Part shown: positions 47,901 through 59,140 of the stretch, piece after piece
Layout of the letters: each line of letters begins with the position of its first letter
How positions within the stretch are numbered: position 1 is the first letter of the stretch
DNA from: Argopecten irradians
Taxonomy: Eukaryota > Mollusca > Bivalvia > Pectinida > Pectinidae
NCBI RefSeq assembly: GCF_041381155.1
Contig: NC_091142.1
Location: 9,977,340-10,041,339 of the forward strand
DNA: 64,000 nt
Direction: 5' to 3'
Program-made: the position numbers and the translations under genes
The notes under the pieces: model-generated
Told to the model about the DNA's origin: nothing
The model's input: the letters and a program-made list of their open reading frames with translations, nothing else
The model's database searches: none

Positions 47901-50835
47901 GGACAAAATGCAGAAAATAATAAATAACCGAGTACAGGGTACCCGAAAAAGTGCGTCCGAGTACACGTGAATCCAGAGCGCAACTCAAAAAAAAAAGGCC
48001 AGGCAAGCCTCGTACAGAGACTCGTCGCGTACGCGTATCACTTCGTGCACGAAATGAGCATAAACAGTGACACACGACAAACGTGAATGCTCAAGACGAG
48101 TCGTCCGCGGGACAGAAAAACCACAGAAATGGCGGGATACCCAACAAACAGAGACCACTAGTTTTTCAAACTCTTGGAGCATCAACTGCACAAATTCAAA
48201 TAGACGTTCAAAGAGACAGGTTTTGATAACAGAACCGAAAGTGCGAATATGCCAGGGACACGTGCGGTGACCGACTAACGCCTAGGCCCGACGACGTGGT
48301 AACGAAAACAACAGTCCACTTGGCAAGAGGACCGACAAAACACACGACCCTAAATATGAACGAATGATAGGGAAACGGAGAAACCCCGTGCTGTCCTCTA
48401 GGATTTTGGAATTTGGCATGGGTTGTCCATGTGAATAATAAAAACAATTTTGAGACTTTAGAGACGAAATAAGTACACACCGCCAAAGAACTTATGACAT
48501 TATTAGCGTGTGTGCGAGACCTACCTGAGAGTAGATGAGGACCCACAAATCCCCAAAAAAATATGGTATATCGATGAGGTGATTGGTAAATAACCCGAAA
48601 AGCTTTACCAATCAAAAATCTAAATCTGATCCATTTAGCCTTTATTTTAATTATAATTTGCTTAATATAATTTTGAATGTTTTATAACTAAATAAGTTAT
48701 TACCAATGTAATGGTATGTATTGATTTAGCAGTATAAAATAGGCCTTTTCACACAAAAAATACCATTCAGAGTTTGCATTTAGATATATATGCCTTTCCC
48801 ATACCATATTAATATAATTATAGAAAATGAAAATTAAAAGACTCCACTATTTTTTGTGAAAGTCTTCAAAGAACACAATGTACATGTACATGTGACATCT
48901 GTGTTGACGAATGGAGGTCCAAGGTTTGAATCTTGGTCTGCAAAAGATGTGAGTTCTAGCTGTCATGATAATCAATCACATATAGTTAAATTTCCGTTAA
49001 TGTTTTAAATGTTATACATTTTTTTTTCTACATGTAGCAAATACATCATTATATTCATTTTAAGAACACCATATTGATAATAAATGTTACCTTTTAATTT
49101 ATTTTTTGCTTTAACATATTCAAAACTTCTTTTTCAGACTATGATTATGAATAATTTTTAAGAAGAGTGTTAAAAAAAACTCAAATAAATATCTTATAAC
49201 ACCAATAAAAGATTGATCAGTTTTAAGTAAAAAACAAATAAAAAAAGGATCAGTCTTGAAATTAACTTATTATCATCATTAAAGTGTATTATTTTTATTT
49301 TTCAAGAAAGAATGGGAGTGGATAACTTTCCTTGGCTGTGCAATTGTGTTAAAGAATAGAAAACAGGGTAAGAGACTAATTAAATGATTGAGACAATTTT
49401 TTATTTATGAATATATAATACATTTTTTATTTATGAATGATATTGAATAATATTACAGCTGTATAGGGCATTCAGGGTTCGAAATTAACACTTGCATATT
49501 GCCGAAGTGCAAGTTGATTTTTTTAAAATGGTGGGTTGAAAAATATTATACTATACTTGCAATGTTTGGCGAGTGGCCATGGGTAGACAGTCAGAGAACC
49601 AGACGTCCAAACACTACTATATGGACCAAGACAGTGTCAGTTATATTCTACTTTTAACATTATCAATTCTGTTGTTCATTATGTGAGCTTAGACAAAAGC
49701 AAGTGTCATTTTAATCATACAGTTTGTATGCATAAAACTCTTTTTTATTTGCACAAACTACCACATTCTGAAAATAAAAAGTGGTTAATACACTAAAAAA
49801 ATTTCAACATTTATCGTTACATAAAATAAATACATACACCTATAATAAATATCAATGAATTTGGTTACTTTTAATTTAACTTTCAGAGTGGCAAGCAAGT
49901 TTCTGATTTAACGAGTTGAAATTTTACCAACTTGTGGAATTACCAAAAATGGATAACGGCTTGAAAAAATTAAATTCATCCCTTGGCATTTACCATTATA
50001 AACAGAACAAAAACCGCTTTTCAGAACTATTCTGAAAAAAAATTTCTTTACTATATTTTGTATGTTTTTTAGCAGGAGCCTATACAAATACAGCCTGCTT
50101 ATTTGCAAAAGTGTTGTTTGGTTTCCTGTTCTTCAAGACGAATGCATTGTATGGTATACTCTATGCGGTAGCTTGTTTGTGTAAGTATAGTACTACTATT
50201 TCCTTTCACATTATATAATTACCAGTACGTTAAGCAACACATTGCAAAGTGGTTAAGGGTGGTGGTTTTTCTCCAGGAACTCTGACATTCATAGCTGACA
50301 TGGCCTTAAATTAAAATTGGATGTTAAATCAAACAAAATATTGTAATTAATTTTACCAATAATGACTTAAATATTTTTTATAATTTCAAATGTATATATT
50401 ATAAATGTTTGACTCTTGATGAAATAGATATACGATCATTTGTTATTTTACAATGTTCTTCATACATAAATATATATGAATTGTAGTAAATAGAGATATA
50501 AGTGCTATCATGCACTAATTGATGAAAGAAAATGTGTTATATATCAATGCTATATGATAGAAACAAAGTAAGGGAGGTAACTACATGTATTTTTACAACT
50601 TGGATTTATGTCTACCAAAATCAGGTGAAGAGCATTCTGTGATCAAACTTTTGTCTTTTATATACACTGGGATTCATCCCATATACAGCAATGTAATTTT
50701 TCATATAATTTTGGTTTGTTCAATATATACATGTAGCTTGGTTTGTTTTCCTTTTCAGTACATTTTGTGTTCCTGCCAGAGCCTATCTACAGTGGACCAG
50801 AACAAATTACCTACTTTAGAGGACCAAACTTAGAT
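38920..50835 (+). CDS. TMX2: TMX2-like transmembrane thioredoxin-related protein, 5' exons only
   Basis: Exons: 38920-39052, 49307-49367, 50076-50180 and 50759-50835; phases join. Exon 1 reads MLVGVKSILI then, one base shifted, YVGNIILGLSYFVMKTFPPI and CSRIFEDCSQDL; exon 2 KEWEWITFLGCAIVLKNRKQ; exon 3 AYTNTACLFAKVLFGFLFF and ALYGILYAVACL; exon 4 FLPEPIYSGPEQITYFRGPN. This order matches the membrane half of TMX2, an ER/mitochondria-contact protein with a non-canonical thioredoxin domain. The exons for that domain (after 'DEELE...') were not found up to 64000, so they lie beyond the window or are lost. The frame change in exon 1 lies near 38956. Intron 1 is 10.2 kb. A tandem-core element begins about 10 bases after the exon 4 donor. 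Confidence 0.75.
39522..39634. promoter_or_regulatory. Cluster of three CACGTG E-boxes in TMX2-like intron 1
   Basis: CACGTG occurs at 39522-39527, 39580-39585 and 39629-39634, with a further CACGTC just beyond. These are sites for bHLH-leucine-zipper factors of the USF/MYC/MITF kind. The function here is inference from density and from position about 500 bp into the intron. Confidence 0.4.
39635..43795. other. Intron 1 of the TMX2-like gene, mostly unannotated
   Basis: AT-rich, without exons I can recognise. It contains a short tandem repeat at 41428-41512 (five units of 'cggtacgaaaatt.cc', about 17 bp) and the hairpin repeat at 42255-42375. Confidence 0.45.
42255..42375. repeat. Hairpin-bearing repeat, copy 1
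   Basis: CTGTGGAATTGTTT and AAACAATTCCACAG form 14-bp perfect inverted arms. The following 'gaaaaaccattccac' and 'agagtagacttag' are also found in the copy at 44755-44870. Confidence 0.6.
43796..44114. mobile_element. Diverged relative of the CTTAAAGATGCTCC MITE, inverted
   Basis: In the opposite orientation to the copy at 36934, it shares 'ccgccgagacagagcaaaaa', 'tttcgggatgcaatta', 'cttgaaagtaaaattagaag' and 'gtaagtaactttttgtaact'. Its ends are degraded. Confidence 0.6.
44755..44870. repeat. Hairpin-bearing repeat, copy 2
   Basis: It shares with 42255-42375 the order 'ggaatagtttactttac', 'aaactattccacag', 'actattccatacta' and 'agtagacttag'. It is diverged, in the same orientation and 2.5 kb away. 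Confidence 0.55.
45488..45616. mobile_element. MITE copy 2 (TIR TCCGCT...)
   Basis: 'tccgctaaaactgcctata' at the left and 'aatataggtcagagtaaagcgga' at the right form imperfect TIRs like those of 14217-14325. The AT-rich interior has an A-run. Confidence 0.6.
46045..46290. repeat. Homopolymer tracts (poly-T, poly-C/G)
   Basis: A T-run of about 18 lies near 46061, a C-run near 46117 and a G-run of about 16 near 46272. These are simple-sequence tracts where assembly errors are likely. Confidence 0.8.
46840..48640. other. Composition island of unknown origin in TMX2-like intron 1
   Basis: Compared with flanks, this 1.8 kb is richer in G+C and CpG, and its plus strand is strongly A/purine-biased ('gaaatggagacaagcg', 'aagaagaaacaggtg'). 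Several plus-strand stretches look protein-like (for example KLRLEIDRKIKGVL near 47430 and LVLDGLKISGHTNY near 47642) but stops are frequent. Long minus-strand frames here (47423-47983, 48208-48615) are Phe-rich and probably just antisense of the A-rich strand. I do not recognise a family. It could be a decayed foreign or mobile sequence. Confidence 0.35.
49465..49585. repeat. Dispersed bivalve repeat
   Basis: 'gggttcgaaattaacacttg' followed by 'attgccgaagtgcaagttga' resembles a repeat I associate with bivalve genomes. It lies in intron 2 of the TMX2-like gene. Confidence 0.4.
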
Positions 50836-50845
50836 GTAGGTTCTC

Positions 50846-52512
50846 TTTTTAGCCCACCATCATCAGATGGTGGGCTATTCAAATCGCCCTGCGTCCGTGG
50901 TCCGTCGTCCACCATCCATCGTCCGTCATCCGTCCGTAAACAATGCTTGTTATCACTATTTCTTAAAAACTGCTGCAGGGATTTTGTTCAAACTTCACAT
51001 GGAGGGTCCCCTTGGTCCATATTTGTGCCATACAGATTTTTAGGCTGATCGGAAAAACAAGATGGCCGCCAGACAGCCATCTTTGATTTTGGCAGTTGAA
51101 GTTTGTTATCAATATTTCTTGAGAACTACTAAAGGGATTTTGTTCAAACTTCACATGGAGGTTACTCTTGGTCCCTAGTTGTGCCATACAGATTTTGAGG
51201 CTGATCGGAAAAACAAGATGGCCGCCAGGCAGCCATCTTTGATTTTGGAAGTTGAAGTTTGTTATCAATATTTCTTGAGAACTACAAAAGGGATTTTGTT
51301 CAAACTTCACATGGAGGTTACTCTTGGTCCCTAGTTGTGCCATACAGATTTTGAGGCTGATCGGAAAAACAAGATGGCCGCCAGGCAGCCATCTTTGATT
51401 TTGGCAGTTGAAGTTTGTTATCGATATTTCTTGAGAACTACTGAAGGGATTTTGTTCAAACTTCACATGGAGGTTACCCTTGGTCCCTATTTGTGCCATG
51501 CATACAGATTTTGAGGCTGATCCGAAAAACAAGATGACGCCAGGCAGCCATCTTTGATTTTGGAAGTTGAAGTTTGTTATCAATATTTCTAGAGAACTAC
51601 TGAAGGGATTTTGTTCAAACTTCACATGGAGGGTGCCCTTGGTCCCTAGTTGTGCCATACAGATTTTGAGGCTGATCGGAAAAACAAGATGGCCGCTAGG
51701 CAGCCATCTTTGATTTTGGCAGTTGAAGTTTGTTATCGATATTTCTTGAGAACTACTGAAGGAATTTTGTTCAAACTTCACATGGAGGTTACCCTTGGTC
51801 CCTATTTGTGCCATACAGATTTTGAGGCTGATAGGAAAAACAAGATGGCCGCCAGGCGGCCATCTTGGATTTTGATAGTTAAGGTTTGATATCCCTATTT
51901 CTCAAAAAGTGCTGAAGGGATCTTTCTCAAATTTCATATGTAGGTTCCCCTTGGGCCCTTGTTGTGCATATTGCATTTTTGGACCAATCGGTGAACAAGA
52001 TGGCCACCAGGCCGCCATCTTGGATTTTGATAATTAAAGTTTGTTATCGCTATTTCTCAGAAAGTACTGAAGGGATCTGTCTCAAAATTCATATGTAGGT
52101 TCCCCTAGGGCCCTAGTTGTGCATATTGTGATTTGGGACCGATCGGTCAACAAAATTGCTGCCAGGCAGCCATCTTGGATTTTTATATTCAAAGTTTGTT
52201 ATCGCTATTTCTCAAAAAGTATTGAATGGATCTTTCTCAAATTTCACATGTAGGTTCCCCTAGGGTCATAGTTGTGCATATTGTGATTTGGGACCGATTG
52301 ATCAACAAGATGGCCTCCAAGGAGTCATCTTGGATTTTGATAGTGGAAGTTTGTTACCGCTATTTCTCAAAAGGTACTGAAGCGATCTGTCTCAAATTTT
52401 ATATGAAGTATGTTTGAAAAAGTTTAAGAAATAGAGAAAAGATCCATCTTTCCTTTGTCAGATATAGATCATTCTTTGGTGGGCGCCAAGATCCCTCTGG
52501 GATCTCTTGTTA
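50846..52512 (+). mobile_element. Complete-looking pearl/Helentron-like tandem-core element
   Basis: The left end has a perfect hairpin (50851-50876, 11-bp stem with arm AGCCCACCATC, 4-base loop), then 'cgtccgtggtccgtcgtcc'. The core is about ten units with a period of 156 bp in its regular part, each with 'aagatggccgcc', 'cagccatctt' and 'caaacttcacatgg'; distal units diverge. The right end has 'ggtgggc' (inverted to the left hairpin arm), a perfect hairpin GATCCC-TCT-GGGATC (52490-52504) and then TCTTGTTATT. It encodes nothing. Because 156 is a multiple of three, the minus strand stays open for 283 codons, which is an artefact. Confidence 0.75.
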
Positions 52513-52529
52513 TTCTGATAATATTTAAA

Positions 52530-54590
52530 TTCTCATTTGTTTGCTACCTTGTATTCAATCTCTGCTGAGTACATAGAAAAGAGGTATGGTCTTCTTAAAG
52601 TGTACACGGAACGGAAAATAATATTTAGATATGTTATTCTCTTTGATCGCCTGACAAGAATGTTGAAAACCGCATCAAAATCGGCCGCTTCAGTACTGAG
52701 ATACCGCCCTCCGAAGTGCTGGACTTTTACCTGTATATCGACTGCTAATCAGGGAATCGGCCGCTCACGCTGATTTGGGGAATAACCGGATGTGACGTCA
52801 CGGGGACAACGGCAGTGAGGTGTTTGGTATATGGGTTATAGCACAAAGGTGAACATATATGTATTCCTGAAATGGGGTTACGAGAATTTTACAAATATAG
52901 ATACAGTATACAGTTAAGATGACGCTTTAATTATATATAAAATAGGAAATATTGCAACTGAAATCAGGCTAAATACATAAGTAGATTAGCGGAAACATGT
53001 ATAAGTTATATACGTTTCTGGTATAAGCCAGGTGTACCTTGTGTACAAACTTTTAACTAGAAATCTTACGTTTTAACAGCTTACTAAATTAACAAACCTT
53101 GAGAAAAAACAGACGAATTCGAAAAATGATGGTCATATAATTATCCATTTGAATATGTTTCTGTATACATAAAAATTCACTAGGCCTATGGATTTCAAGA
53201 ATCAGCATGACGAATAGAAAATGTGTTAAATGTATTTCATAGTTCAATACACGTAAATATCATAAAATTGGGGGGGGGGGATTAAAAAAAAAAGAACACT
53301 TGAGAGATTGAATTTATGATATATAATTCATATATAGCTGTAACAAGTCTCTCTTCCTTTTAAAGCTACATGTACATGTATACCGACATGTGTTATTTCA
53401 ACAATCTTCAAAGTACGATATTGACCAAAATTCACTAAGAATTGCATATCCAAAATCTAGCAACTATCAGAAATATCAAAATTCTGACATTGTGCATTAT
53501 ATTTGCATTGTTCTTTCTCGACATGCCATTTGTAAATAATTTTGTAGTTTCTGTTATTAGACACATATACATGTAACCAGAAACATATATACGAGACAAA
53601 TGTATATGCATGAGTCTTTCTGCAATATATACATCTAGTGATTGATACACTTGTTATATGTTATGTACGGGCGGTATATTTTACTGTAAACCAAGGATTT
53701 ATAAGTGTAAACAAATATGACATTATACAACAATTACATGATGGTCCATCGCTAACTTACCTGTGATCTTACTTTTGACACCTGACGAGAGCTAATCAAC
53801 AAAGCGTGACAGGTCACTAAACACCTTTCTTACGTAATCTGGTTAGCCCCCTCATTAGTCTCGGTTGACCACGCGTTTTAGTTACTGCAATATACAGGTA
53901 TAGAGATTTACGCAACACGACATTGGCAATTCGGAAGTATTTTGATTTTGATACTAGATATTCGGATTAGACATAGACATCTTCAGTCTCATTTTTTCGT
54001 CTGACCCGTGCATGATTTATTTTCAATTAAAGACACTAATGATTGAACTTGAGCAAAATATCAACAAGTCGTCGGATGTGCTGTATTATATGAAAGCTGA
54101 ATGTATTTCGTCAAAAAACAAATGGATCGATTTCAGTTCTAACGCAGTTAAAAGATGCATTTACATATATGCAAAAAAATCTGTTTAGAATCATACATTA
54201 ATTCGTATTGACAGGCCTAGGTTATATGAAAAAGTCAGAAATTTATAAAGCGAGTTTGACCAGTAGACATTTAACGACACGAGACGGGTTTTGGATAACA
54301 TAATCAAGAATCCTTGGTATAATAATGATGTATGTGTGGTTTCTACAACGTACGTGGATTATTATGTACATTTTATTGTGTATAATTATGCAGTAATCGC
54401 GCAGAGATGTTCATTTATCTACGAGAGGTACATCAATATATGCATGGTATAAATCCCTATTTCCAAGCGTATTCCAAACTCATATCTGTGATCGAGGATA
54501 ATATTAATTAGATATCGGACATGTACACTGGTATTTGTGTATTTAAAATTGATATTTACCAACAGATAGTTTTTATTAGATGGCAGACAC
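52530..54590. other. No host exon recognised
   Basis: 52590-52830 ('gcatcaaaatcggccgcttc', 'gagataccgccctcc') looks like a dispersed repeat. The rest is AT-rich with a G-run near 53272. I searched by eye for the next TMX2-like exon and saw none. Confidence 0.35.
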
Positions 54591-54599
54591 CGAAAATCG

Positions 54600-54745
54600 C
54601 CACTCTATCTTATGCGAGTAGAGTAGGGCCCGTTGTCCTCGTGACGTCACCGGTCAGGGGTCCCGAATCGGGGTCAATGGCTTGGGACTTCAGGTGTGTT
54701 CTAGAGAATAGTCGCATTATCTCCAATACCGTAACCGCTATGAAG
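54600..54745. other. Short CpG-rich segment
   Basis: It contains 'cccgttgtcctcgtgacgtc' and 'cccgaatcggggtcaatgg', a local peak of CpG with one CRE-like TGACGTCA-type site (gtgacgtcac). It could mark a promoter, but no following exon is recognised. Confidence 0.25.
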
Positions 54746-56599
54746 CTCGCACTTTCTCCATTCTAAATTTTATACAATGACACATTTATCAAGCCCTATA
54801 TACCAAACCATTCCGTGTACACTTTAAGCTTGCGAGTAGGTAACGATTGTGACCTCATTGCACAGTTAGCAAAATTATGTATTGTTTTAAATACAACATT
54901 TAACTTGACTAAACAATTATAGTAGTACCTATATCCAAGGGCAGATAACCGTATTTATATCATAAATATCATTATTATATAAAGTGGACAAAGCGATTTA
55001 TTTAAACCACATATTTTGACGCAATATAATGGGATTTTTGTGCCACTAGAAAGGTAAGATGCAATCTTCTTTAAATCTGACTTTTCTATAATAGTTTTGT
55101 AGGATATTGAGTGTGCCTGGTTTCGCTTTTATGAACTCTTTATGTTTCTATCAGTCTGTCAGATATCTGTCGATAATCAAAGAGTTCTTGTGATACAGCT
55201 GGTTCTCATTAGCACTGTCGTCTTTTTTCTTCGGTCTAGCCTAGCTTCGGCATAATACCATGCCGAACGCCTCCCCCAAGACGTTTGCAGTGATGTAGAG
55301 TCTACTGTACGCAGTAAGGGTTATTCCCCTTTAATCATCAAATTCACAACACTACAATTTAATTTCTGCACTCCGGAATCAATATTGCTGAGTACATTTT
55401 TATGCTGTGTAAAGCTCAAACGATGTGATTGTTCTCAAATTAAGTTGAACATTCCATCAGTTTAAGCTGAGTTTATCTCGAAATTACACGGTGTAATTCT
55501 ACTTCAAACAGTCAAAAGCTTACCAGGTACCTTAAAAAACTCTCAATTCAAGCCCCATGCTGTATTTTTCCTTGTGTTTTCCCATCAAAGTAGGCTAGTT
55601 TTTAATTTCCTCTGGTGTTCCGGACACAGTATACGTAGCAAACGATGTTCAAAGACACTGGATGATGTTTTTATGACGTTTTGATTAATTTGATATTTGG
55701 AAAGCGTCCAAATATTAATTACTGCAATTTTAAATGTTTTCGTCTTGATTTTCATTTTAATTTCATTAATGCCAACATTTTGAATTTAAAGTTTAATTAT
55801 TTCGAATACAAATCCTATGTGATGATAGGCTACTAGCTTTGTTTATTGTTTACTGGCGGCCATGTTTGTTTACATTGTTTGTATTCCTACACAGAGACCT
55901 CATCACTGTAAATTGCAGACATACTCTCATATACTACAATTTGGTATACTAATGATATATAGGCGAATGCAACATGGAATGTAAATATTCTATCACATGC
56001 TGCATTGCCAGTTAGACACATAAACTGTATACAGTTTATATAACATAATATTTTCTTTAGGCCAAAACAAAATCTGTTTAGGGTTACTCGACTGACCCTG
56101 ATTTTTAACATTTGACCCTAAAGAAAATAAAAGTCAGGATTTTGATCTCAGACTCTGGTTCTGGCCGTCACTTTAGAGTGAAAGACACTTTTAAAAAAAA
56201 TCCTGACCTACCGACCATAATTTTTTGCCAATGTAACCCTAAAAAGACATATATTTTTTTGGCGTTATCATTATATTCTGTAAAAGATTTCTCTAATATT
56301 TTGTACAAAGCGCGTGACTATAAAAATTACTTTTATTAGCATAAATCGTGGTAGGAAATATGTTCCTGTTTAGAGTTAGTTTGTATTTTAGAATGAAGCA
56401 TGAAAAAAATCAGGGCATTCAGTTGACCCTTGACTTTTAGCAGTTTCAGAAGTGAAATAACCATTTTTCAGAAATCTGTAAATTTGAAACAAGACAAATT
56501 TGAGAGTCATAAACTTAATCCCAATGGTCTACTGGATGCTCTGAAAACTCCTGGACCAGTTTATTTTTAGCTGACCAGTATATACAATGTATATACATA
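54746..56599. other. Intergenic/intronic, mostly unremarkable
   Basis: 56080-56250 has 'gggttactcgactgaccctg' and 'tcctgacctaccgacc', resembling a dispersed invertebrate repeat. No genes are recognised. Confidence 0.35.
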
Positions 56600-57395
56600 G
56601 TATTATTTTTCATGTTTAGGGGAAGGGCAACAGATTTTGTATAAATGATGACCGACCCCCCCCCCCCCCTGGGAGGCAAATTCCTTCAAAACACTACTAG
56701 TCATAAAGGTCTTATTGAAGTTTGACCAAATGAATAGAGTTCTCACTAAGTTTTTTAACAGATAGTTGAAAATCAATAATAGGTGGTTGGGAGCTGCAGG
56801 CCGCGTGGTGGACAATATTTATTTCTAACAAAAATAGGCGGTTGTAAACTAGGAAATAGACGGCTGATTTTGCCGGCAACCAGCTTTTAACGAGAACCCT
56901 GCCGGTCAGAAACATCTTTGAAGGAATGTGAACAGATTTTGTATAAATGATGGCTTTGATCCACCTTGGGAAGGAGGGGCGGGGCCCAATAGGAAAATAG
57001 AGGAAAATTCCTTTTAAACGCTAGTAGTTATAAAGTTCTTATTGGCTTATGACCAAATTTGGGGGAATGTGAATATATTTTGTATAAATTTGTTCAAAAA
57101 TATCCTTGGGAGAATGGGGAATAGATTTTGTATAAATGATGACTTTAGACATGATCCCTTTGGAGCAGGAGATATGGGGCGCCATTAGTAGAAGATGGGG
57201 AATTTGTTTTGAAAAATCTAGTATCCATAAACGCATCAATATATTTTGGCCAAATTTTATCAAACATTCTATTTGGAATGGGTAAAGATTTTGTATAGTG
57301 ACTCTGCCCAACACCGTTGTTTCGGTTTCTATTTCACCAAATATTTATTTTCCCTCCCTCCAGATGACCGTTAAGGCCTATGGGCCTCTTGTTAT
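56600..57395 (+). mobile_element. Tandem-core (pearl/Helentron-like) element, third core type
   Basis: Four diverged units share 'cagattttgtataaatgatg', 'aattcctt..aaac' and 'ttgaccaaat', starting near 56625, 56940, 57068 (partial) and 57118. The 3' end is a hairpin AGGCC-TATG-GGCCT (57374-57387) followed by CTTGTTATT, as in the element ending at 52512. The left end is unclear. Confidence 0.55.
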
Positions 57396-58599
57396 TTTAA
57401 ATCAAATTCATTGCACTTATTTTCAGATACTGAATTGACCCGGGTGCCATGTCAAAACAATTACCTACCGTTATAATGTTAGAACGTAGAAAAGAGACAG
57501 TGAGAACAGGTGTTCGATATGTTTTCAATGTTTTCAGGTGCGCCAATTTTGTAAATACAGTATAACTTGTCAAAACTAACTCTTGTTTAGTCCATATCCC
57601 TGTGTAGAATATTACGGCATAAATGTATGACATTTTGCTTGATTAAAAAATCTGGATGATATTCCATACATCTGACTATACTGGCCAAATGTATGCTGGT
57701 CCCTGTGACATCTGTTTTAGACAAGATACACTTAGTCTAGTACTGAAATAGTAATTTTATCACATAACTGGCCCATCCAGCAATGCAGACATTACGAAAT
57801 TTGGTGGTCCGACGTACATGTCTGGCAAAATTTGACTCTGACCTCCTATTTTAAAATCCAGTCTTGACCGACCGTCCGTCAATTATTGAGTAACAGAAGT
57901 TGGTAGAAATGGTGTCTCTAAAGTTTAACGCAGATGCCAAACCTGGCAAAAACATAAACTGCATAAGATAATCATGAAAGCAGCTGCCTGGATACTAATA
58001 GCAGGAAGTTATGTTTGATTCAAAAATTCACATTAATGTTGGTCCAGCAAAATCTTGTTCGGTCTGGCTTACTCACAGTCCTTGTCAGTCCGAATGTCCA
58101 GCCATTTTTGCAACTATGTGATGTCATAAATATCGTAAGACAAATGTGTAATAACACTATTTTACGTCACATGTAGTTTTGACGTCATAATCTATATATG
58201 ACGCCATGCTTTGGGATAGAGGGGGGTACATATATAGTCACTAGCTTATTGTGTAAGATTCTCTATTTACTAATCAGTAAATTATGTGTCTTCAATTGCT
58301 TTGTGTATTGTAATTTGATTCATTATCAGAGTTTGAGATATCAGCAACTAAAACCTTAACATATATGTGGGTTTTTTCTTATAAATTTTTAAAACAGATG
58401 AAAATAATTCAATTAGTTTTTTTCTGCTAATGTATGCTTATACATGTAAGTGTATACAATTATCATAAAGACTCTTGACTTGTTTTGTCTCATCACAAAT
58501 TGAAAATATTTTTATTTCTTTGAACATCAAGTCTTTCTAGGTAAGAGAATTCCCTGAACCAACCATAGCTATTAATATCAATAACAATAACAATGGTTT
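57396..58599. other. No gene recognised
   Basis: AT-rich, with one TGACGTCA (about 58180) and no clear coding segment. The 'ttattttcag' near 57419 precedes no exon I can identify. Confidence 0.35.
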
Positions 58600-59140
58600 A
58601 TTTACACAAAAAGGCCTTCAGCCCACAGTATACATATATATTATTTAACAATATTTTGATATCAATATAAATATAAATGTAATATAATGTATAATACATA
58701 GAAACATTTAGTTTTTTCAATGACCCATAATAATTATGTACAGTATGCAACATGATTTCTGACCTCACTTCATTTGCCTTTTTTAATAAAGATTGCAATT
58801 TTGTTTGCGTATTGAGATCATTTGGCCTCAAGAGTTTAGCTAGCCTATCCCTTGTAGGATGTGTGAAACACTATCCAGGTAAAAACTGTAAACTAAAAAG
58901 AGAAACCCCCAGGTCCCATAAGAATGGGGTATTTCAGAAGAAAGTGAAACTCGGCCTCCACCTCGCCGTATTTACAAATTCGGCCTCCACCTCGCCGTAT
59001 TTACAAATCATACATTTCCTCTCTTCATGAGGGGTGTTTAATAAAGCTATTAATGTTATATATGAAGTAGCAAAATGAAAGTGAAAAATTAAATTAAAGA
59101 AGAAATAGAGAAAGATACTAGAATGAGACACTGCCAAAAA
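58600..59140 (-). mobile_element. 3' end fragment of a LINE, minus strand
   Basis: On the minus strand, pieces such as KCMICKYGEVEAEF (C-x2-C followed by the usual 'E.EFHFLL' place), NTPFLWDLGVSLFS, then RLAKLLRPNDLNTQTKLQSL and LLKKANEVR match the C-terminal tail of bivalve LINE reverse transcriptases. A 29-bp tandem duplication (58951-58979 and 58980-59008) breaks it. No RT core is present. Confidence 0.5.

Noticed and set aside
47423-47983. 186-codon minus-strand Phe-rich frame
   Set aside because: It is the antisense of an A-rich strand, with low-complexity hydrophobic composition, no splice support and no motif.
48208-48615. 135-codon minus-strand frame
   Set aside because: Same composition argument as the neighbouring frame; kept only as part of the composition island.
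49136-49165. Micro-exon of the TMX2-like gene after 'cttctttttcag'
   Set aside because: It has no donor at a usable position, and exon 1 already joins exon 2 (49307) in phase.
50963-51814. 283-codon minus-strand frame
   Set aside because: It is the antisense of a tandem repeat with a 156-bp unit, a multiple of three, so openness is automatic.
57419-57450. Possible next exon of the TMX2-like gene after 'ttattttcag'
   Set aside because: The following bases do not encode the expected acidic start of the thioredoxin region in any frame.
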